Shown piece after piece: positions 1 to 9,780 of a stretch of 64,000 bases of DNA. Position 1 is the first letter of the stretch, and each line of letters starts with the position of its first letter. The notes beneath the pieces are model-generated. The model was not told the DNA's origin, did not search any database, and worked only from the letters and a program-made list of their open reading frames with translations. The DNA comes from Asticcacaulis tiandongensis (GTDB taxonomy: Bacteria; Pseudomonadota; Alphaproteobacteria; Caulobacterales; Caulobacteraceae), in assembly GCF_006475605.1 (NCBI RefSeq), contig NZ_SSBC01000010.1, positions 62,001 through 126,000 of the forward strand. The letters run 5' to 3'. The position numbers and the translations under genes were made by a program.

Positions 1-150
1 AAGGCGGTCGCCAAGGGAGTCAGCCTGATAACCACGGAAAAAGACTGGGTGAAGTTGTCACCGCAGTGGCGTGAAAAGATTGATTATTTACCCATAACGG
101 CACGTTTTGATGATCAGGCGGGCTTTATGCGCGCCTTGCTGAAGGAATAG
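1..150 (+). CDS. lpxK: Tetraacyldisaccharide 4'-kinase, C-terminal fragment
   Basis: The window opens inside this gene; only the last 49 codons and a TAG stop are present. The tail holds the TTEKDWVKL segment that recurs near the C-terminus of LpxK proteins, where the 4'-phosphate of the lipid A disaccharide precursor is added at the inner membrane. The catalytic P-loop would lie upstream and cannot be checked. The next gene starts 3 bases after the stop, so the two are probably cotranscribed, though the partner is not a lipid A gene. The call rests on a short match and is moderately secure. Confidence 0.7.
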   Translation, partial: KAVAKGVSLITTEKDWVKLSPQWREKIDYLPITARFDDQAGFMRALLKE

Positions 151-153
151 AGG

Positions 154-993
154 ATGACTGTACCCTTAGTGACGGCCAATGGGGCCGCCATCCCCGCTAT
201 CGGATTCGGCACCTTCCGCATGCCTAAGGTCGAGGTGCAAAAGGTCGTTCCTGAAGCCATTACTACTGGCTTTCGTCATATCGACACCGCGCAGTTTTAT
301 GACAACGAAGATGCCGTCGGGCAGGCCATTATCAATTCCGGCGTGGCGCGTAAGGACATTTTTCTAACGACCAAGATACGGCCTGACCGTTTCGCAAATG
401 ACGTGTTTGTCGCGTCTTTGCATCAGAGCCTGAAAGACCTGAAAACAGACTATGTTGATCTGTTGCTGCTACATTGGCCGGTATTCAGCGATGCGCCGCT
501 CGAGGCACAGATCGCCACGCTCAATGCGATGCGGGCGGCGGGGCTGGTGCGGCATATTGGTGTGTCGAACTATACGGTTGACCTGATGCGCAAAGCGATG
601 GCCTTCAGCGACGCACCGATCATCACGAACCAGATCGAATTTCATCCCTATCTCAAACAGGACATCGTCTATGCCGAGGCCCGCAAACTGGGCCTGTCCC
701 TGACCGGCTATTTCGCCATGGCCAATGGTCAGGTGCATGAAGACGAGGTGCTGAAAACCATTGCGGCAAAGACCGGCAAGACGGTCGCCCAGGTGGTGCT
801 GCGCTGGGTTATCCAGCATGAGGGCGTGGCCGTGTTGTCAAAAACCGCCACCGTGTCACGGGTAAGGGAGAACTTTGACATTTTTGACTTTGAGTTGTCG
901 GCTGCTGACATGGCTGCGATCTCAGCATTGGCCCGCACAGGTGCACGCATGGCCAAGCCGGAAGCCTATGCGCCGCAATGGGCCAATGATTGA
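154..993 (+). CDS. Aldo/keto reductase (2,5-diketogluconate reductase-like)
   Basis: This 279-residue protein is an NADPH-dependent aldo/keto reductase of the short DkgA/DkgB type, predicted to be cytosolic and to reduce small aldehydes, ketones or keto-sugars. The catalytic tetrad is visible: Asp44 and Tyr49 in HIDTAQFYDN, Lys74 in LTTKIRP and His107 in LLLLHWPV. The downstream GVSNYT and NQIEFHPY segments are typical of the family barrel. The ATG follows the lpxK stop by 3 bases. A strong hairpin terminator lies just after the stop. The natural substrate cannot be read from the sequence. Confidence 0.9.
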   Translation: MTVPLVTANGAAIPAIGFGTFRMPKVEVQKVVPEAITTGFRHIDTAQFYDNEDAVGQAIINSGVARKDIFLTTKIRPDRFANDVFVASLHQSLKDLKTDYVDLLLLHWPVFSDAPLEAQIATLNAMRAAGLVRHIGVSNYTVDLMRKAMAFSDAPIITNQIEFHPYLKQDIVYAEARKLGLSLTGYFAMANGQVHEDEVLKTIAAKTGKTVAQVVLRWVIQHEGVAVLSKTATVSRVRENFDIFDFELSAADMAAISALARTGARMAKPEAYAPQWAND

Positions 994-1005
994 TAATTAA
1001 AAAAA

Positions 1006-1030
1006 CCTCCCGGATCAGGGAGGCTTTTTT
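1006..1030. terminator. Bidirectional intrinsic terminator
   Basis: A perfect CCTCCC/GGGAGG stem with a six-base loop is followed by CTTTTTT on the plus strand and preceded by an A-run, giving a U-run on the minus strand too. It sits between the convergent aldo/keto reductase gene and purD and can serve both. Confidence 0.8.
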
Positions 1031-1031
1031 A

Positions 1032-2297
1032 TTACAGCGCTCGCCAGCCGATGTCCGAGCGGAAAAAGCCCATCGGCCAGTCGATCTTTTCAATCGCCGC
1101 ATAAGCAGCGGCCCGCGCTTCAGGGAAGGTCTTGCCTCGGGCGCAGATATTCAGCACACGCCCGCCGGCTGCCGCCAGCTTGCCATCCTCAAGGCGTTTC
1201 GTACCGGCGTGGAAAACGACCACATCTGAACCGAAATCCTGCTCAGCACCACGGATGATAGAGCCGGAGACGGGGCTGTCGGGATAGCCCTGCGCCGCAT
1301 AGACGACGCAGACGGCGGCTTCATCATGCCATTCTGGCAGGGGCATCTCTTTTAGTTTGCCCTTGGCGGCCGCCAGCAGGTAGGGCACCAGATCGCTTTT
1401 GAGCCGGAGCATCAGCACCTGACATTCGGGGTCACCGAAACGGGCATTATATTCCACCAGCCGTCCGTGACCGTTTTCGATCATCAGACCGGCATAGAGG
1501 ACGCCGGTATAGGGCAGGCCATCGGCCTTCATGCCCTTAAGGGTAGGGTCAAGAATCTCGGTTTGGGTCTGATCAAGGATAGCTTTGGTTACCACAGGTG
1601 CGGGGCTGTAGGTGCCCATACCGCCGGTATTGGGGCCTGTGTCGCCGTCAAAGGCGCGTTTGTGATCCTGCGCATAACCGAACAGAAGCGCGGTCTCTCC
1701 GTCACACAGGGCAAAGATTGAGGCTTCTTCGCCGGTCATAAATTCTTCGATGACGATTTTTGATGAGGCGGCGCCATAGCGCCCGCCGAACATGGCTTCG
1801 ACCTCGGCATTGGCGTCCTGAAGGTCGGGTGAAATCGCCACGCCCTTGCCGGCGGCCAGACCATCGGCCTTGATGATATAGGGCGCGGGCAGGGTCTTGA
1901 GATAGGCCTTTGCCGAATCCGCATCGGTAAAGGTCTGATAATCAGCCGTCGGAATGTCGTAGCGCTTACAGAAGTCCTTAGTGAAGGCCTTGGAAGATTC
2001 CAGTTGCGCGGCCTTTTGTGACGGCCCGAAACAGGGGATGCCCACGGTCTTAAGCGCATCGGCAATGCCTTCGGCCAGCGCCGCTTCGGGGCCAACCACC
2101 ACAAGATCAGCGGCAATGTCTTTGGCAAGAGTCACCAGACCGGCAACGTCAGTGACCTTAAGGTTATGAATTTCCCCCAGTTCCGCCATGCCCGGATTAC
2201 CCGGCGCGATAACCAGACGCTTCACCAGCGGGGACTGCCTGATTTTCCACGCCAGCGCATGTTCACGGCCACCGGAGCCAATCAGCAGAATGTTCAT
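1032..2297 (-). CDS. purD: Phosphoribosylamine-glycine ligase (GARS)
   Basis: PurD joins glycine to 5-phosphoribosylamine using ATP, the second step of de novo purine synthesis in the cytosol. The 421-residue length is normal. The N-terminus carries the GSGGREHALAWK signature at about residues 7-18. The ATP-grasp core shows DGLAAGKGV, GPNTGGMGTYSPAP and the metal-binding EYNARFGDPECQ region near residues 280-293. The gene is monocistronic as far as visible, with ubiD upstream on the same strand after a 145-base gap. It is convergent with the aldo/keto reductase gene and shares its terminator. Confidence 0.97.
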   Translation of the reverse strand: MNILLIGSGGREHALAWKIRQSPLVKRLVIAPGNPGMAELGEIHNLKVTDVAGLVTLAKDIAADLVVVGPEAALAEGIADALKTVGIPCFGPSQKAAQLESSKAFTKDFCKRYDIPTADYQTFTDADSAKAYLKTLPAPYIIKADGLAAGKGVAISPDLQDANAEVEAMFGGRYGAASSKIVIEEFMTGEEASIFALCDGETALLFGYAQDHKRAFDGDTGPNTGGMGTYSPAPVVTKAILDQTQTEILDPTLKGMKADGLPYTGVLYAGLMIENGHGRLVEYNARFGDPECQVLMLRLKSDLVPYLLAAAKGKLKEMPLPEWHDEAAVCVVYAAQGYPDSPVSGSIIRGAEQDFGSDVVVFHAGTKRLEDGKLAAAGGRVLNICARGKTFPEARAAAYAAIEKIDWPMGFFRSDIGWRAL

Positions 2298-2423
2298 AAA
2301 TCTAAACCTTTGTCATGCGTTGCGGATTTATAGGGCATGTACTTGATACGAACGGAAAGGGGAAGGATTTTTGCCCCCTCTGCCGACTGCGCGTAATGAG
2401 GGGTGGAAAGTGTTACCTGCCTT

Positions 2424-2456
2424 GGGGCTGATGGGTGCAGGGTCAGTGACCCTGCC
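2424..2456. repeat. Palindromic 3'-end element, copy A
   Basis: This 33-base element ends in a hairpin with 8-base arms and a one-base centre (2438-2454). It overlaps the ubiD stop codon at 2443-2445. A second 33-base copy at 56029-56061 has the same layout with paired stem substitutions, and a related hairpin lies at 23045-23070. All three sit at the 3' ends of minus-strand genes. Confidence 0.65.
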
Positions 2457-3981
2457 AGATGGGCTTGCCGGAACCGGGCAGGCCCATAGCAGCCCATTTC
2501 TCCGAGACCTTATCGATGACGTCCTGTTCCATATAAAGCTTTTCGCCCCATTCGCGGTGAGTTTCCGGCTCCCACTTATTGGTGGCATCAAGTCCGATCT
2601 TGGAACCCAGTCCGCTTTCGGGGGAAGCAAAGTCAAGATAATCAATCGGCGTGTTTTCAATCACCGTAATGTCGCGCGCGGGGTCCATGCGAGTGGATAC
2701 GGCCCACATGACATCCTTCCAGTCGCGGCAGTTGATGTCCTCATCAACGATGATCAGCCACTTGGTGTACATGAATTGCCTGAGATACGACCATGCCCCC
2801 ATCATCACGCGCTTGGCGTGTCCCGGATAGGCCTTTTTCATGGAAATCACCGCGATGCGATAGCTGCACCCTTCGGGCGGCAGCCAGAAATCGACAATTT
2901 CGGGAAATTGTTGCTGAATGAGCGGAATAAACACCTCATTGAGCGCTTCGCCCAAAACGGAGGGTTCATCGGGCGGACGGCCTGTGAAGGTTGAGAGGTA
3001 GATCGGTTTTTTGCGGCGGGTGATGGCCGAAATCTGAAAGATGGGGAATTTTTCGACCGAATTATAATAGCCGGTGTGATCGCCATAGGGGCCTTCGTCG
3101 GCATATTCATCGAGCAACACGTGGCCCTCAAGGACGATTTCGGCGTGGGCAGGCACCATCAAAGGCACGGTCTTTGCGGGAACAAGTTCTGCCGCCTGAC
3201 CGCGCAAAAGGCCCGCAAACTGGTATTCCGACAATGTGTCTGGCACAGGCGTCACCGCCGCCAGAATCAGGCCCGGATCTGCCCCCAGCACCACACAGGC
3301 GGGCAGGGGTTCACGCTTTCCGGCTTTTTTCCAGCGCTGATGATGCTGCGCGCCGCCGCGATGAGCCAGCCAGCGCATAATGGCGCGATCCTTACCCAGA
3401 ACCTGCATGCGATAGATGCCCAGATTGAAATCATCTTCACGTTCGTCTGACGGCCCCTTGGTAACCACAAGACCCCAGGTAATCAGCGGTGCCGGTTCGC
3501 CGGGCCAGCAGCCCTGAATCGGAAGTTTCGTCAGGTCGATATCCTCGCCTTTGAGCACCACTTCCTGGACGGGGGCCTTGGAAACGGTCTTGGGGCGCAT
3601 GCCTAAAACGGTTTTGGCCAGCGGCATCAGGTCAAGCGCATCTTTAAGGCCACGTGGCGGTTCGGGCTGGCGCAAAAAGGCCAGTAGTTCACCCACTTCG
3701 CGCAATTCCTGCGGCGTATGGCGTTCTTTCCCTTCAAGGGTGACGCCCATAGCCACGCGCTTTACCGTGCCGAACAGATTGACCAGCACCGGCATGTCCG
3801 AAGGTGTCCCATCCGCTAGCAGGACATTTTCAAACAATACGGCGGGGCCTTTTTCGGCCAGCAGACGGGTCTGAATTTCGGTCATCTCAAGGTGCGTTGA
3901 CACTGGCTCGGTGACGCGCACCAGTTCGCCCTGACGTTCCAGCTTGTCGATAAACTCGCGTAAGGACTTATAGGCGCTCAT
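2443..3981 (-). CDS. ubiD: UbiD family decarboxylase (3-octaprenyl-4-hydroxybenzoate carboxy-lyase)
   Basis: This 512-residue protein matches UbiD, the prenylated-FMN decarboxylase that removes the carboxyl group from the polyprenyl-4-hydroxybenzoate intermediate of ubiquinone synthesis. The N-terminus ([17 protein letters not shown]) is typical. The [15 protein letters not shown] segment near residues 186-200 and [11 protein letters not shown] at 296-306 belong to the cofactor and metal site. The active enzyme needs prFMN made by UbiX, which is not in the window. The stop codon lies inside palindromic element copy A. Long UbiD proteins of this type are usually the quinone enzyme, but other aromatic acid decarboxylases share the fold. 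Confidence 0.93.
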   Translation of the reverse strand: MSAYKSLREFIDKLERQGELVRVTEPVSTHLEMTEIQTRLLAEKGPAVLFENVLLADGTPSDMPVLVNLFGTVKRVAMGVTLEGKERHTPQELREVGELLAFLRQPEPPRGLKDALDLMPLAKTVLGMRPKTVSKAPVQEVVLKGEDIDLTKLPIQGCWPGEPAPLITWGLVVTKGPSDEREDDFNLGIYRMQVLGKDRAIMRWLAHRGGAQHHQRWKKAGKREPLPACVVLGADPGLILAAVTPVPDTLSEYQFAGLLRGQAAELVPAKTVPLMVPAHAEIVLEGHVLLDEYADEGPYGDHTGYYNSVEKFPIFQISAITRRKKPIYLSTFTGRPPDEPSVLGEALNEVFIPLIQQQFPEIVDFWLPPEGCSYRIAVISMKKAYPGHAKRVMMGAWSYLRQFMYTKWLIIVDEDINCRDWKDVMWAVSTRMDPARDITVIENTPIDYLDFASPESGLGSKIGLDATNKWEPETHREWGEKLYMEQDVIDKVSEKWAAMGLPGSGKPIWQGH

Positions 3982-4055
3982 GAGGGAAATCCATCTTGCA
4001 CTAAGGGGAGGCTTGGGTAATCAATGCTGTCAACGGTTTACAGAAACAGAGCATC

Positions 4056-4943
4056 ATGGCCAAGACCAAACTTCTGATTATCGGGGCCTCAAGCCTTGTC
4101 GGGCGGCGTTTGCGTGAGGCGGTGGCCGGTGATGAGCGTTTTAAGGCCTGTTTCACGACCCGTAAGCCGAAACATCCGGACGATCTGTTTCTCGATCTGC
4201 TAAGGCCGGAAGATTTTTTTGGGCAGGGATTTGAGCATGTGATTATCACTTCGCCCATATGGCTGATTACCGATGAGGTGCTCGAGGTCTTGTGGGGGCA
4301 GGGCGCTAAACGCATTGTCGCTTTTTCGTCGACCAGTCGCTTTTCCAAGACCTTTTCGCCTGAACCCGAAGAGCGCCGCGTGGCCGAGCTTCTGGCGCGT
4401 TCCGAGGGTAAGCTGGTGGCTTTCACCGCCACCCATGACATGACCTTTACTATTCTGCGGCCGACCCTGATTTATGATGAAGGGCATGATGATAACATCA
4501 GCCGGATTGCCGCCTTTGTTGACCGGCGCGGCTTTTTTCCGGTCTGTGACGGCGCAAAGGGGATGCGTCAGCCGGTTCATGCCCGCGATCTGGCGCGGGC
4601 AGCCTTACGGGCCGTGGTTTCTGAGGCAGCCGCCGACAAAGCCTATGACCTTAGTGGCGGCGAAACCCTGAGCTATCATGACATGGTGGCGCGGGTGTTT
4701 GCGGCTAAGGGCAAACGCCCGCGCATTATCTCATTGCCGAAATGGCTTTGGCAAACAGGGTTCTGGCTTAAAAACACCCTAAGCCCGCCAAGTGCGCTGA
4801 AAACCAATATCAATATGGCCCTGCGCATGAATACCGATATGGTGTTCGACCATTCGGAAGCTACGCAGGATTTTGGCTATGCGCCGGATGGGTTTAGGCC
4901 CTATTTTTTAAAGCAAATAGAGATAGCATTGATGGGTTCTTAG
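4056..4943 (+). CDS. NAD(P)-binding epimerase/dehydratase-like protein
   Basis: The 295-residue protein starts with a Rossmann fold: IIGASSLVGRR at residues 8-18 fits the GxxGxxG dinucleotide motif of extended short-chain dehydrogenases. The RPTLIYDEG segment in the second half matches the loop seen in nucleoside-diphosphate-sugar epimerases and related NAD(P)-binding proteins. A canonical YxxxK catalytic pair is not obvious where expected, after SSTSRFSK, so it may be an atypical member acting as a reductase or as a cofactor-binding protein. It stands alone, divergent from ubiD and convergent with the AT-rich lipoprotein gene. The substrate is unknown. Confidence 0.75.
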   Translation: MAKTKLLIIGASSLVGRRLREAVAGDERFKACFTTRKPKHPDDLFLDLLRPEDFFGQGFEHVIITSPIWLITDEVLEVLWGQGAKRIVAFSSTSRFSKTFSPEPEERRVAELLARSEGKLVAFTATHDMTFTILRPTLIYDEGHDDNISRIAAFVDRRGFFPVCDGAKGMRQPVHARDLARAALRAVVSEAAADKAYDLSGGETLSYHDMVARVFAAKGKRPRIISLPKWLWQTGFWLKNTLSPPSALKTNINMALRMNTDMVFDHSEATQDFGYAPDGFRPYFLKQIEIALMGS

Positions 4944-4973
4944 TTGATTGATTTTGTGAGTTGTTAAGGGGGA

Positions 4974-5492
4974 TCAATATCCTCCAATGGCCCGCATTTT
5001 AGAGATGGCGGATTGATAACTATATTCAGAGGGTGTCATGCCATCTATAAGTAGATTGGTTTCATTGGAAAAATCGTTTCCAAAATAATCACACTCATAT
5101 CGCCCACGTATCATGGCCCCAAATGAGTTTGACGCATCGTATTCTATAATTGAATTCCATCTTTTATCCCCCTCTTTTATTGTTATTGTTTTTCCTTTAC
5201 ACCAATCTCCACGGCATGATTTTTCGTATCCGTATTGTGATGACACATTAATACTCGTTTTTTCGGAATATCTCAAATACGATATTGGAGATTTTAGTCG
5301 TTTTTTGAACTCATCTTCACATGTTTTCAAGAAAGACAATTTCAGAATCTGAATTTCTGCTTCTCTTTCGGCTTTCAGTTTTTTATGTTCCGCCAGTTCT
5401 TTCTTTAATTCTTGTGATTGACGGTATTCGTGTAATTTATCGCAACTGGCTAAGCCTATAGATAGCACTGATATTAAAATCGTTTTTCGCAA
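4974..5492 (-). CDS. Predicted lipoprotein of unknown function, AT-rich
   Basis: I do not recognise this family. The likely start is TTG at 5492, with GGGGA a few bases upstream; an in-frame TTG at 5507 is possible. The product has a short type II signal ending in the lipobox LASC, with the lipidated Cys near residue 17. A Lys/Glu-rich probable coiled coil follows (QSQELKKELAEHKKLKAE). The C-terminal part has paired cysteines (SCRGDWCKG) that may form a disulfide. Base composition is clearly more AT-rich than the neighbours, suggesting recent acquisition. No mobile-element gene is adjacent. Confidence 0.7.
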   Translation of the reverse strand: MRKTILISVLSIGLASCDKLHEYRQSQELKKELAEHKKLKAEREAEIQILKLSFLKTCEDEFKKRLKSPISYLRYSEKTSINVSSQYGYEKSCRGDWCKGKTITIKEGDKRWNSIIEYDASNSFGAMIRGRYECDYFGNDFSNETNLLIDGMTPSEYSYQSAISKMRAIGGY

Positions 5493-5592
5493 TATTTCCC
5501 CACCCAATGCTCTATCCCTTCAAAAAACTGATTTGTATTTGATCGAACTAGCTAAAGTTATGCTCTAAAAACTTTCCAGGTTACGACTCCAC

Positions 5593-7386
5593 TCACATAA
5601 CTTCTGGGGCGGTCAGGCCCATCAGGTCAAGACCCTTTTCCAGTTGCGCCAGCGTCAGTTTTACCAGCGCCAGACGCGATGACTTTTGCGCGTCGGTATC
5701 GGCGATCAGCACCGGACAGGCGGCGTAGAACTTCGAGAAGGTCTGAGCCAGACGATAGACATGATCAGCCAGAATGTTCGGTGCGCGTTTGAGATAGGTT
5801 TCTTTCAGTGCGGCCTCAAAACCATCGAGCAACAGCACCAGTTCACGTTCAGCTGCTTCGGTGACAATGATCTCACCGGCGGAGACGCCCTGCTCCACGG
5901 CCTTGCGCAGGATCGATTTCATGCGCACGGCCTGATACATCAGATAGGGGCCGGTCTTGCCTTCAAAGACCATAAACCTATCCAGATCAAACACATAGTT
6001 GGTCAGGCGATGGTTCGACAGTTCGGCGAACTTAATGGCTGAAACGGCGATCTGCCACGTGGTTTTATTAAAATCCTCGTCAGACAGACCCTTTCCTAAG
6101 CCAGCTTCATGCAAGCGCACGCTAGCGGCACTATTTGCTTGTGCTAATAAGTCACCAAGTTTAAGCACGCCGCCTTCACGGGTTTTGAAGGGCTTGCCGT
6201 CTGTACCATTGACCGTGCCATTGGCGATATGCTCAAGCTGGCCTTCGGAGGCATAGCCCGCCAGATAAGCCGCACGGAAGACCTGCGTGAAGTGGTTCGA
6301 TTGACGCTGATCGACTGCGTAGAGAATGAGGTCGGGGCACTCTTCTTCGCGGCGTTGTTTTATGGTCGCCAGATCAGTAGTGCCGTACATGGCCGAGCCT
6401 TCGGAAGACACGACCAGAAGTGGTGGGATTTCCGCCTTATCGTCCTCGCGTGCGACGCGGATGATTTCGGCTCCCTGATCGGTCTCAAGCAGACCTTTTG
6501 CCTTTAATTCTTCAATCATCGGCGCAACAAACGGATCAGCATCCGATTCGCCATTCCACAGGTCGAATTCAACCCCTAGTATTCGGTAGTCTTCTTTTAG
6601 CGAAGTTTTTGATACATCTACGAAATGCTGCCACAGGGCGCGGTAGCCTTTGCGTCCATCCTGAAGTTCGCGGGTGGCCTTACGGGCACGGTCACGATAC
6701 TCGGCGTTTTCCTTGCCCTTATTTGAGGCAAAGGGATAAAGGCGTTCAAGGTCTGACAGAAGAACTGGTGAATGTACTGGGTATTCACCGTCAAAGGTCT
6801 CATCAAAATAGGGCAGGTCAGGCTGTTCATCCGAAACGGCGGTAATCAGCAGGCCCATCTGATAGCCCCAGTCACCAAAGTGCGCGTCACCAATGACCTC
6901 ATCGCCCATAAAGCGCATGATGCGCTTCAGGCTTTCGCCAATTACGGCCGTTCTGAGGTGGCCGACATGCATTGGCTTGGCGACGTTTGGCCCACCGTAA
7001 TCGATAATAACCTTGCGCTTGGTTTCCACCACCGGGGCACCCAGACGTTCATCGGCGCTGAGGGCGTTGGCGCGGTCGCTCAGGGCGCTGTCCGATAATA
7101 CAAAGTTGAGGAAACCGGGGCCTGCGATCTCAAGGCTTTTGATGGCTGTGTCACCGGTCAGATGTGCGGTAATTTTGGTGGCCACTTCGCGCGGATTGGC
7201 CTTGGCCTGTTTGGCGACGGCCAGAGCGCCATTGCACTGAAAATCCGCCAGATCAGGCCGGTCGGAGACATTGACCTTACCCCATGTCGCGTCAAAGCCT
7301 TCGCGTACAAAGGCTTCGCCGGTCTTGTCCGTCAGGACGGTTTTGAAATCGGCGGTGTTGGCGAAGGTCTCAGAAAAGGTGGTCAT
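5593..7386 (-). CDS. argS: Arginyl-tRNA synthetase
   Basis: ArgS charges tRNA-Arg with arginine. The gene encodes 597 residues from ATG 7386, a normal length; an upstream in-frame start would add 18 residues that do not look like the family. The class I signature HVGH lies in [18 protein letters not shown] near residues 130-147. The KMSKS-loop equivalent lies near [12 protein letters not shown], the usual degenerate form in ArgS. The C-terminal DALR-type anticodon-binding helices end in the family-typical [13 protein letters not shown]. It lies downstream of a secreted-protein gene on the same strand, with a hairpin between them. Confidence 0.97.
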   Translation of the reverse strand: MTTFSETFANTADFKTVLTDKTGEAFVREGFDATWGKVNVSDRPDLADFQCNGALAVAKQAKANPREVATKITAHLTGDTAIKSLEIAGPGFLNFVLSDSALSDRANALSADERLGAPVVETKRKVIIDYGGPNVAKPMHVGHLRTAVIGESLKRIMRFMGDEVIGDAHFGDWGYQMGLLITAVSDEQPDLPYFDETFDGEYPVHSPVLLSDLERLYPFASNKGKENAEYRDRARKATRELQDGRKGYRALWQHFVDVSKTSLKEDYRILGVEFDLWNGESDADPFVAPMIEELKAKGLLETDQGAEIIRVAREDDKAEIPPLLVVSSEGSAMYGTTDLATIKQRREEECPDLILYAVDQRQSNHFTQVFRAAYLAGYASEGQLEHIANGTVNGTDGKPFKTREGGVLKLGDLLAQANSAASVRLHEAGLGKGLSDEDFNKTTWQIAVSAIKFAELSNHRLTNYVFDLDRFMVFEGKTGPYLMYQAVRMKSILRKAVEQGVSAGEIIVTEAAERELVLLLDGFEAALKETYLKRAPNILADHVYRLAQTFSKFYAACPVLIADTDAQKSSRLALVKLTLAQLEKGLDLMGLTAPEVM

Positions 7387-7408
7387 GGCATGTCCATAAA
7401 TACAATTA

Positions 7409-7437
7409 AGGACGCTCGTAAAACCTAAGAGCGTCCT
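7409..7437. terminator. Hairpin between secreted-protein gene and argS
   Basis: Nine-base perfect arms AGGACGCTC/GAGCGTCCT enclose an 11-base loop. The tract after the stem on the minus strand is T-rich but interrupted, so termination after the upstream gene would be partial. It could instead be an mRNA structure ahead of argS. Confidence 0.4.
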
Positions 7438-7465
7438 CAATCAACCTTAAAATTGAAAAATAGCC

Positions 7466-8128
7466 TTAGTCGGCGACGCGGGCAAAGCGGAAGCGTTTAC
7501 CCTGACGGTTGAAGTCGGCCATGGCGGGGGTGACATCAAAGCCCACAAGCACTTCGAAATTGGAACCGGCGACATCGGCTGAGGCGCGGGGGATGACGAT
7601 GTTTTCAACGCGGGTAGCGATATTGACGGTGTTTTCACTGCCGAACTGAACCGGCAGGTCGAAATATTCCTTAGCCAGAACCGCGTTGTCACGATCGGTC
7701 ACGGCAACCCAGTAACGATAGGTATAGCCATTGCCTTCGGCCTTAGGGCCTTTGCCCAGCGAAAAGCCGACAATCATCTCAAGTTCGATCGGCGCATCGC
7801 CGCGATAGGCGCAGTCGGATGCGACACCATTGATCTGGCCCGTCCATTTGGCATTGGCCGATGATTCGACGTTGTTTTCGAATTCATGATAGCGTGCGGC
7901 GTCGTACAAAACCTTGACGTAGGGGCAGGGGCCATCGGCGCGGCGTTTATCCAGGCGCAGGTTTTTGACGCCCCATTCTTCTTCTTCGCGAGCGCGGTCA
8001 GCGGCGCTATTCTCGGTGCTTTCACGGTCACGGTTACGCGACTGGGCGTCGGCATCAAGCGGCAGGCTGGTGACCAGCACGCCGGTCAGAGATAAACCCA
8101 GCAAAAGCGAACGCAGTTTCGACGACAT
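7466..8128 (-). CDS. Secreted periplasmic protein, unknown function
   Basis: The start at ATG 8128 follows a GAAAGG ribosome-binding site and gives about 220 residues. The first 28 or so form a Sec signal peptide with hydrophobic core LRSLLLGLSLTGVLVTSLP and an ADA-QS-like cleavage region. A charged acidic stretch (DRAREEEEWG) follows. The rest looks beta-rich and contains two cysteines in DGPCPYVKVLYD and SDCAYRGD that could pair. I do not recognise a named domain. It is divergent from ispH and upstream of argS on the same strand, but nothing links it functionally to either. Confidence 0.75.
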   Translation of the reverse strand: MSSKLRSLLLGLSLTGVLVTSLPLDADAQSRNRDRESTENSAADRAREEEEWGVKNLRLDKRRADGPCPYVKVLYDAARYHEFENNVESSANAKWTGQINGVASDCAYRGDAPIELEMIVGFSLGKGPKAEGNGYTYRYWVAVTDRDNAVLAKEYFDLPVQFGSENTVNIATRVENIVIPRASADVAGSNFEVLVGFDVTPAMADFNRQGKRFRFARVAD

Positions 8129-8300
8129 AAAAGGCCTTTCGCAGCGAAGGAGGCAAAGAGGCGACCTTAGTAACGCCTCACGCGGATTTTTCAAAGACTA
8201 TAATTTGCAGAGGTAAGCGGCAAAAGCGGCTTTTATTTGCCTTTCTGATTTCTGCGCAAAGTCTGTGGCGAAGTTTGACAAATGCGCTTATGTAAGGCCC

Positions 8301-9254
8301 ATGAGCAAGCCTTCCCTTACGCTTAAACTGGCGACGCCGCGCGGCTTCTGCGCCGGTGTTGACCGTGCCATCCAGATTGTTGAACGCGCCCTCGAATTGC
8401 ATGGTGCGCCGGTCTATGTGCGCCATGAAATCGTGCATAACAAACATGTCGTGGATCGGCTCAAGGGGCTTGGGGCAGTGTTTGTCAAGGAACTGGAGCA
8501 ATGTCCGCCAGATCGACCGGTGGTTTTTTCCGCGCATGGTGTGCCGAAATCTGTGCCTGCTGAGGCACGTGACCGCAAGATGTTCTATCTTGATGCGACC
8601 TGCCCGCTGGTGTCAAAGGTGCATGTCGAGGCCGAGCGCCACCACAATGAAGGCCGCGAAATCATCCTTATCGGTCATGCCGGTCACCCTGAGGTTATCG
8701 GCACTATGGGCCAGCTTCCCGAAGGTGTGGTCAAGCTGATCGAAACTGCCGAAGATGCGCGCACCTATACGCCGGTGGATCCGAAAAATCTGGCCTTTGT
8801 CACCCAGACGACGCTTTCGGTCGATGATACCTCTGAGATCGTTGGCATTTTGCAAAGCCGTTTCCCTGAGATCGCCGTGCCGCACAAGGAAGACATTTGC
8901 TACGCGACGACCAATCGTCAGGATGCAGTGAAACAGGTGGCGGCCGAGTGTGAGCTGTTTCTGGTGATTGGTTCCAAAAAATCTTCCAACTCCCAACGTC
9001 TGGTTGAGGTGGCTTTGCGTGGCGGTACGCAGGTCGCCCATCTGATTGATGATGCCACCCAGATCGATTGGGACTGGTTCAACGGGGTGTCAACGGTGGG
9101 CATTTCTGCGGGCGCTTCGGCCCCTGAAAACCTGATTACCGATGTGATTGCGGCTATAGGGGCGCGTTTCGAGACGGAGGTTCACGAAACCGGTGGTGTG
9201 CGGGAAACGGTTGTCTTTAAGCTGCCGCGTGTGCTGACCGAAGCTTCAGCCTGA
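8301..9254 (+). CDS. ispH: 4-hydroxy-3-methylbut-2-enyl diphosphate reductase
   Basis: IspH (LytB) carries out the last step of the MEP pathway, reducing HMBPP to IPP and DMAPP with a 4Fe-4S cluster. ATG 8301 gives 317 residues, the usual length; a start at 8265 would add 12 non-family residues. The three cluster cysteines are visible in [24 protein letters not shown] and [12 protein letters not shown]. Conserved substrate histidines lie in HEIVHN and SAHGVPKS. The stop overlaps the rnhA start by one base (TGATG), so the two genes are translationally coupled. ispA and dxs lie 27 kb away in the same window. Confidence 0.97.
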   Translation: MSKPSLTLKLATPRGFCAGVDRAIQIVERALELHGAPVYVRHEIVHNKHVVDRLKGLGAVFVKELEQCPPDRPVVFSAHGVPKSVPAEARDRKMFYLDATCPLVSKVHVEAERHHNEGREIILIGHAGHPEVIGTMGQLPEGVVKLIETAEDARTYTPVDPKNLAFVTQTTLSVDDTSEIVGILQSRFPEIAVPHKEDICYATTNRQDAVKQVAAECELFLVIGSKKSSNSQRLVEVALRGGTQVAHLIDDATQIDWDWFNGVSTVGISAGASAPENLITDVIAAIGARFETEVHETGGVRETVVFKLPRVLTEASA

Positions 9255-9697
9255 TGAAAAAGGTCACTATCTATACTGACGGGGCCTGCAAGGGGAATCC
9301 GGGCCGTGGTGGCTGGGGGGCGATCCTCATCTTCGGGCCGCATGAAAAAGACCTGTATGGCTATGAGGCGGAAACCACTAATAACCGCATGGAGTTGATG
9401 GCGGTCATTCAGGCGCTTGAGGCCCTGAAAGAGCCGTGTGAAATCGAGCTTCATGCCGACAGTCAGTATGTCCTAAAGGGCATCAAGGAATGGATTCACG
9501 GCTGGAAAGCACGTGGCTGGAAAACGGCTGACAAAAAACCGGTGAAAAACGATGACCTGTGGAAGCGGCTTGATGCGGCGCGTCAAAGGCACAAAATCCA
9601 TTGGAAATGGGTCAAGGGCCATGCCGGTGATGTCATGAATGAACGCGCGGACGCGCTCGCTAATCGGGCGATCGATGAAGCCAACTCTGGTGTGTGA
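9254..9697 (+). CDS. rnhA: Ribonuclease HI
   Basis: RNase HI cleaves the RNA strand of RNA-DNA hybrids. The 147-residue protein has the complete catalytic set: Asp in [12 protein letters not shown], Glu in [14 protein letters not shown], Asp in [12 protein letters not shown] and Asp in [11 protein letters not shown], with the conserved His in KGHAGD. The basic handle region ([16 protein letters not shown]) is present. Its ATG overlaps the ispH stop, an arrangement that makes an operon very likely. A NYN-domain nuclease-like gene follows after about 80 bases. Confidence 0.97.
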   Translation: MKKVTIYTDGACKGNPGRGGWGAILIFGPHEKDLYGYEAETTNNRMELMAVIQALEALKEPCEIELHADSQYVLKGIKEWIHGWKARGWKTADKKPVKNDDLWKRLDAARQRHKIHWKWVKGHAGDVMNERADALANRAIDEANSGV

Positions 9698-9780
9698 ATA
9701 AAACGGGCTGACAAATCCCTGAACTTGGGCTTTAGTGTTAACTGAGGGTTAATGCTGGGGCGTTGCGGGGTTCGGGGGGA

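Noticed and set aside
4974-5492. AT-rich lipoprotein gene as part of a mobile element
   Set aside because: No flanking repeats, integrase or transposase in the neighbouring sequence; only the composition is unusual.
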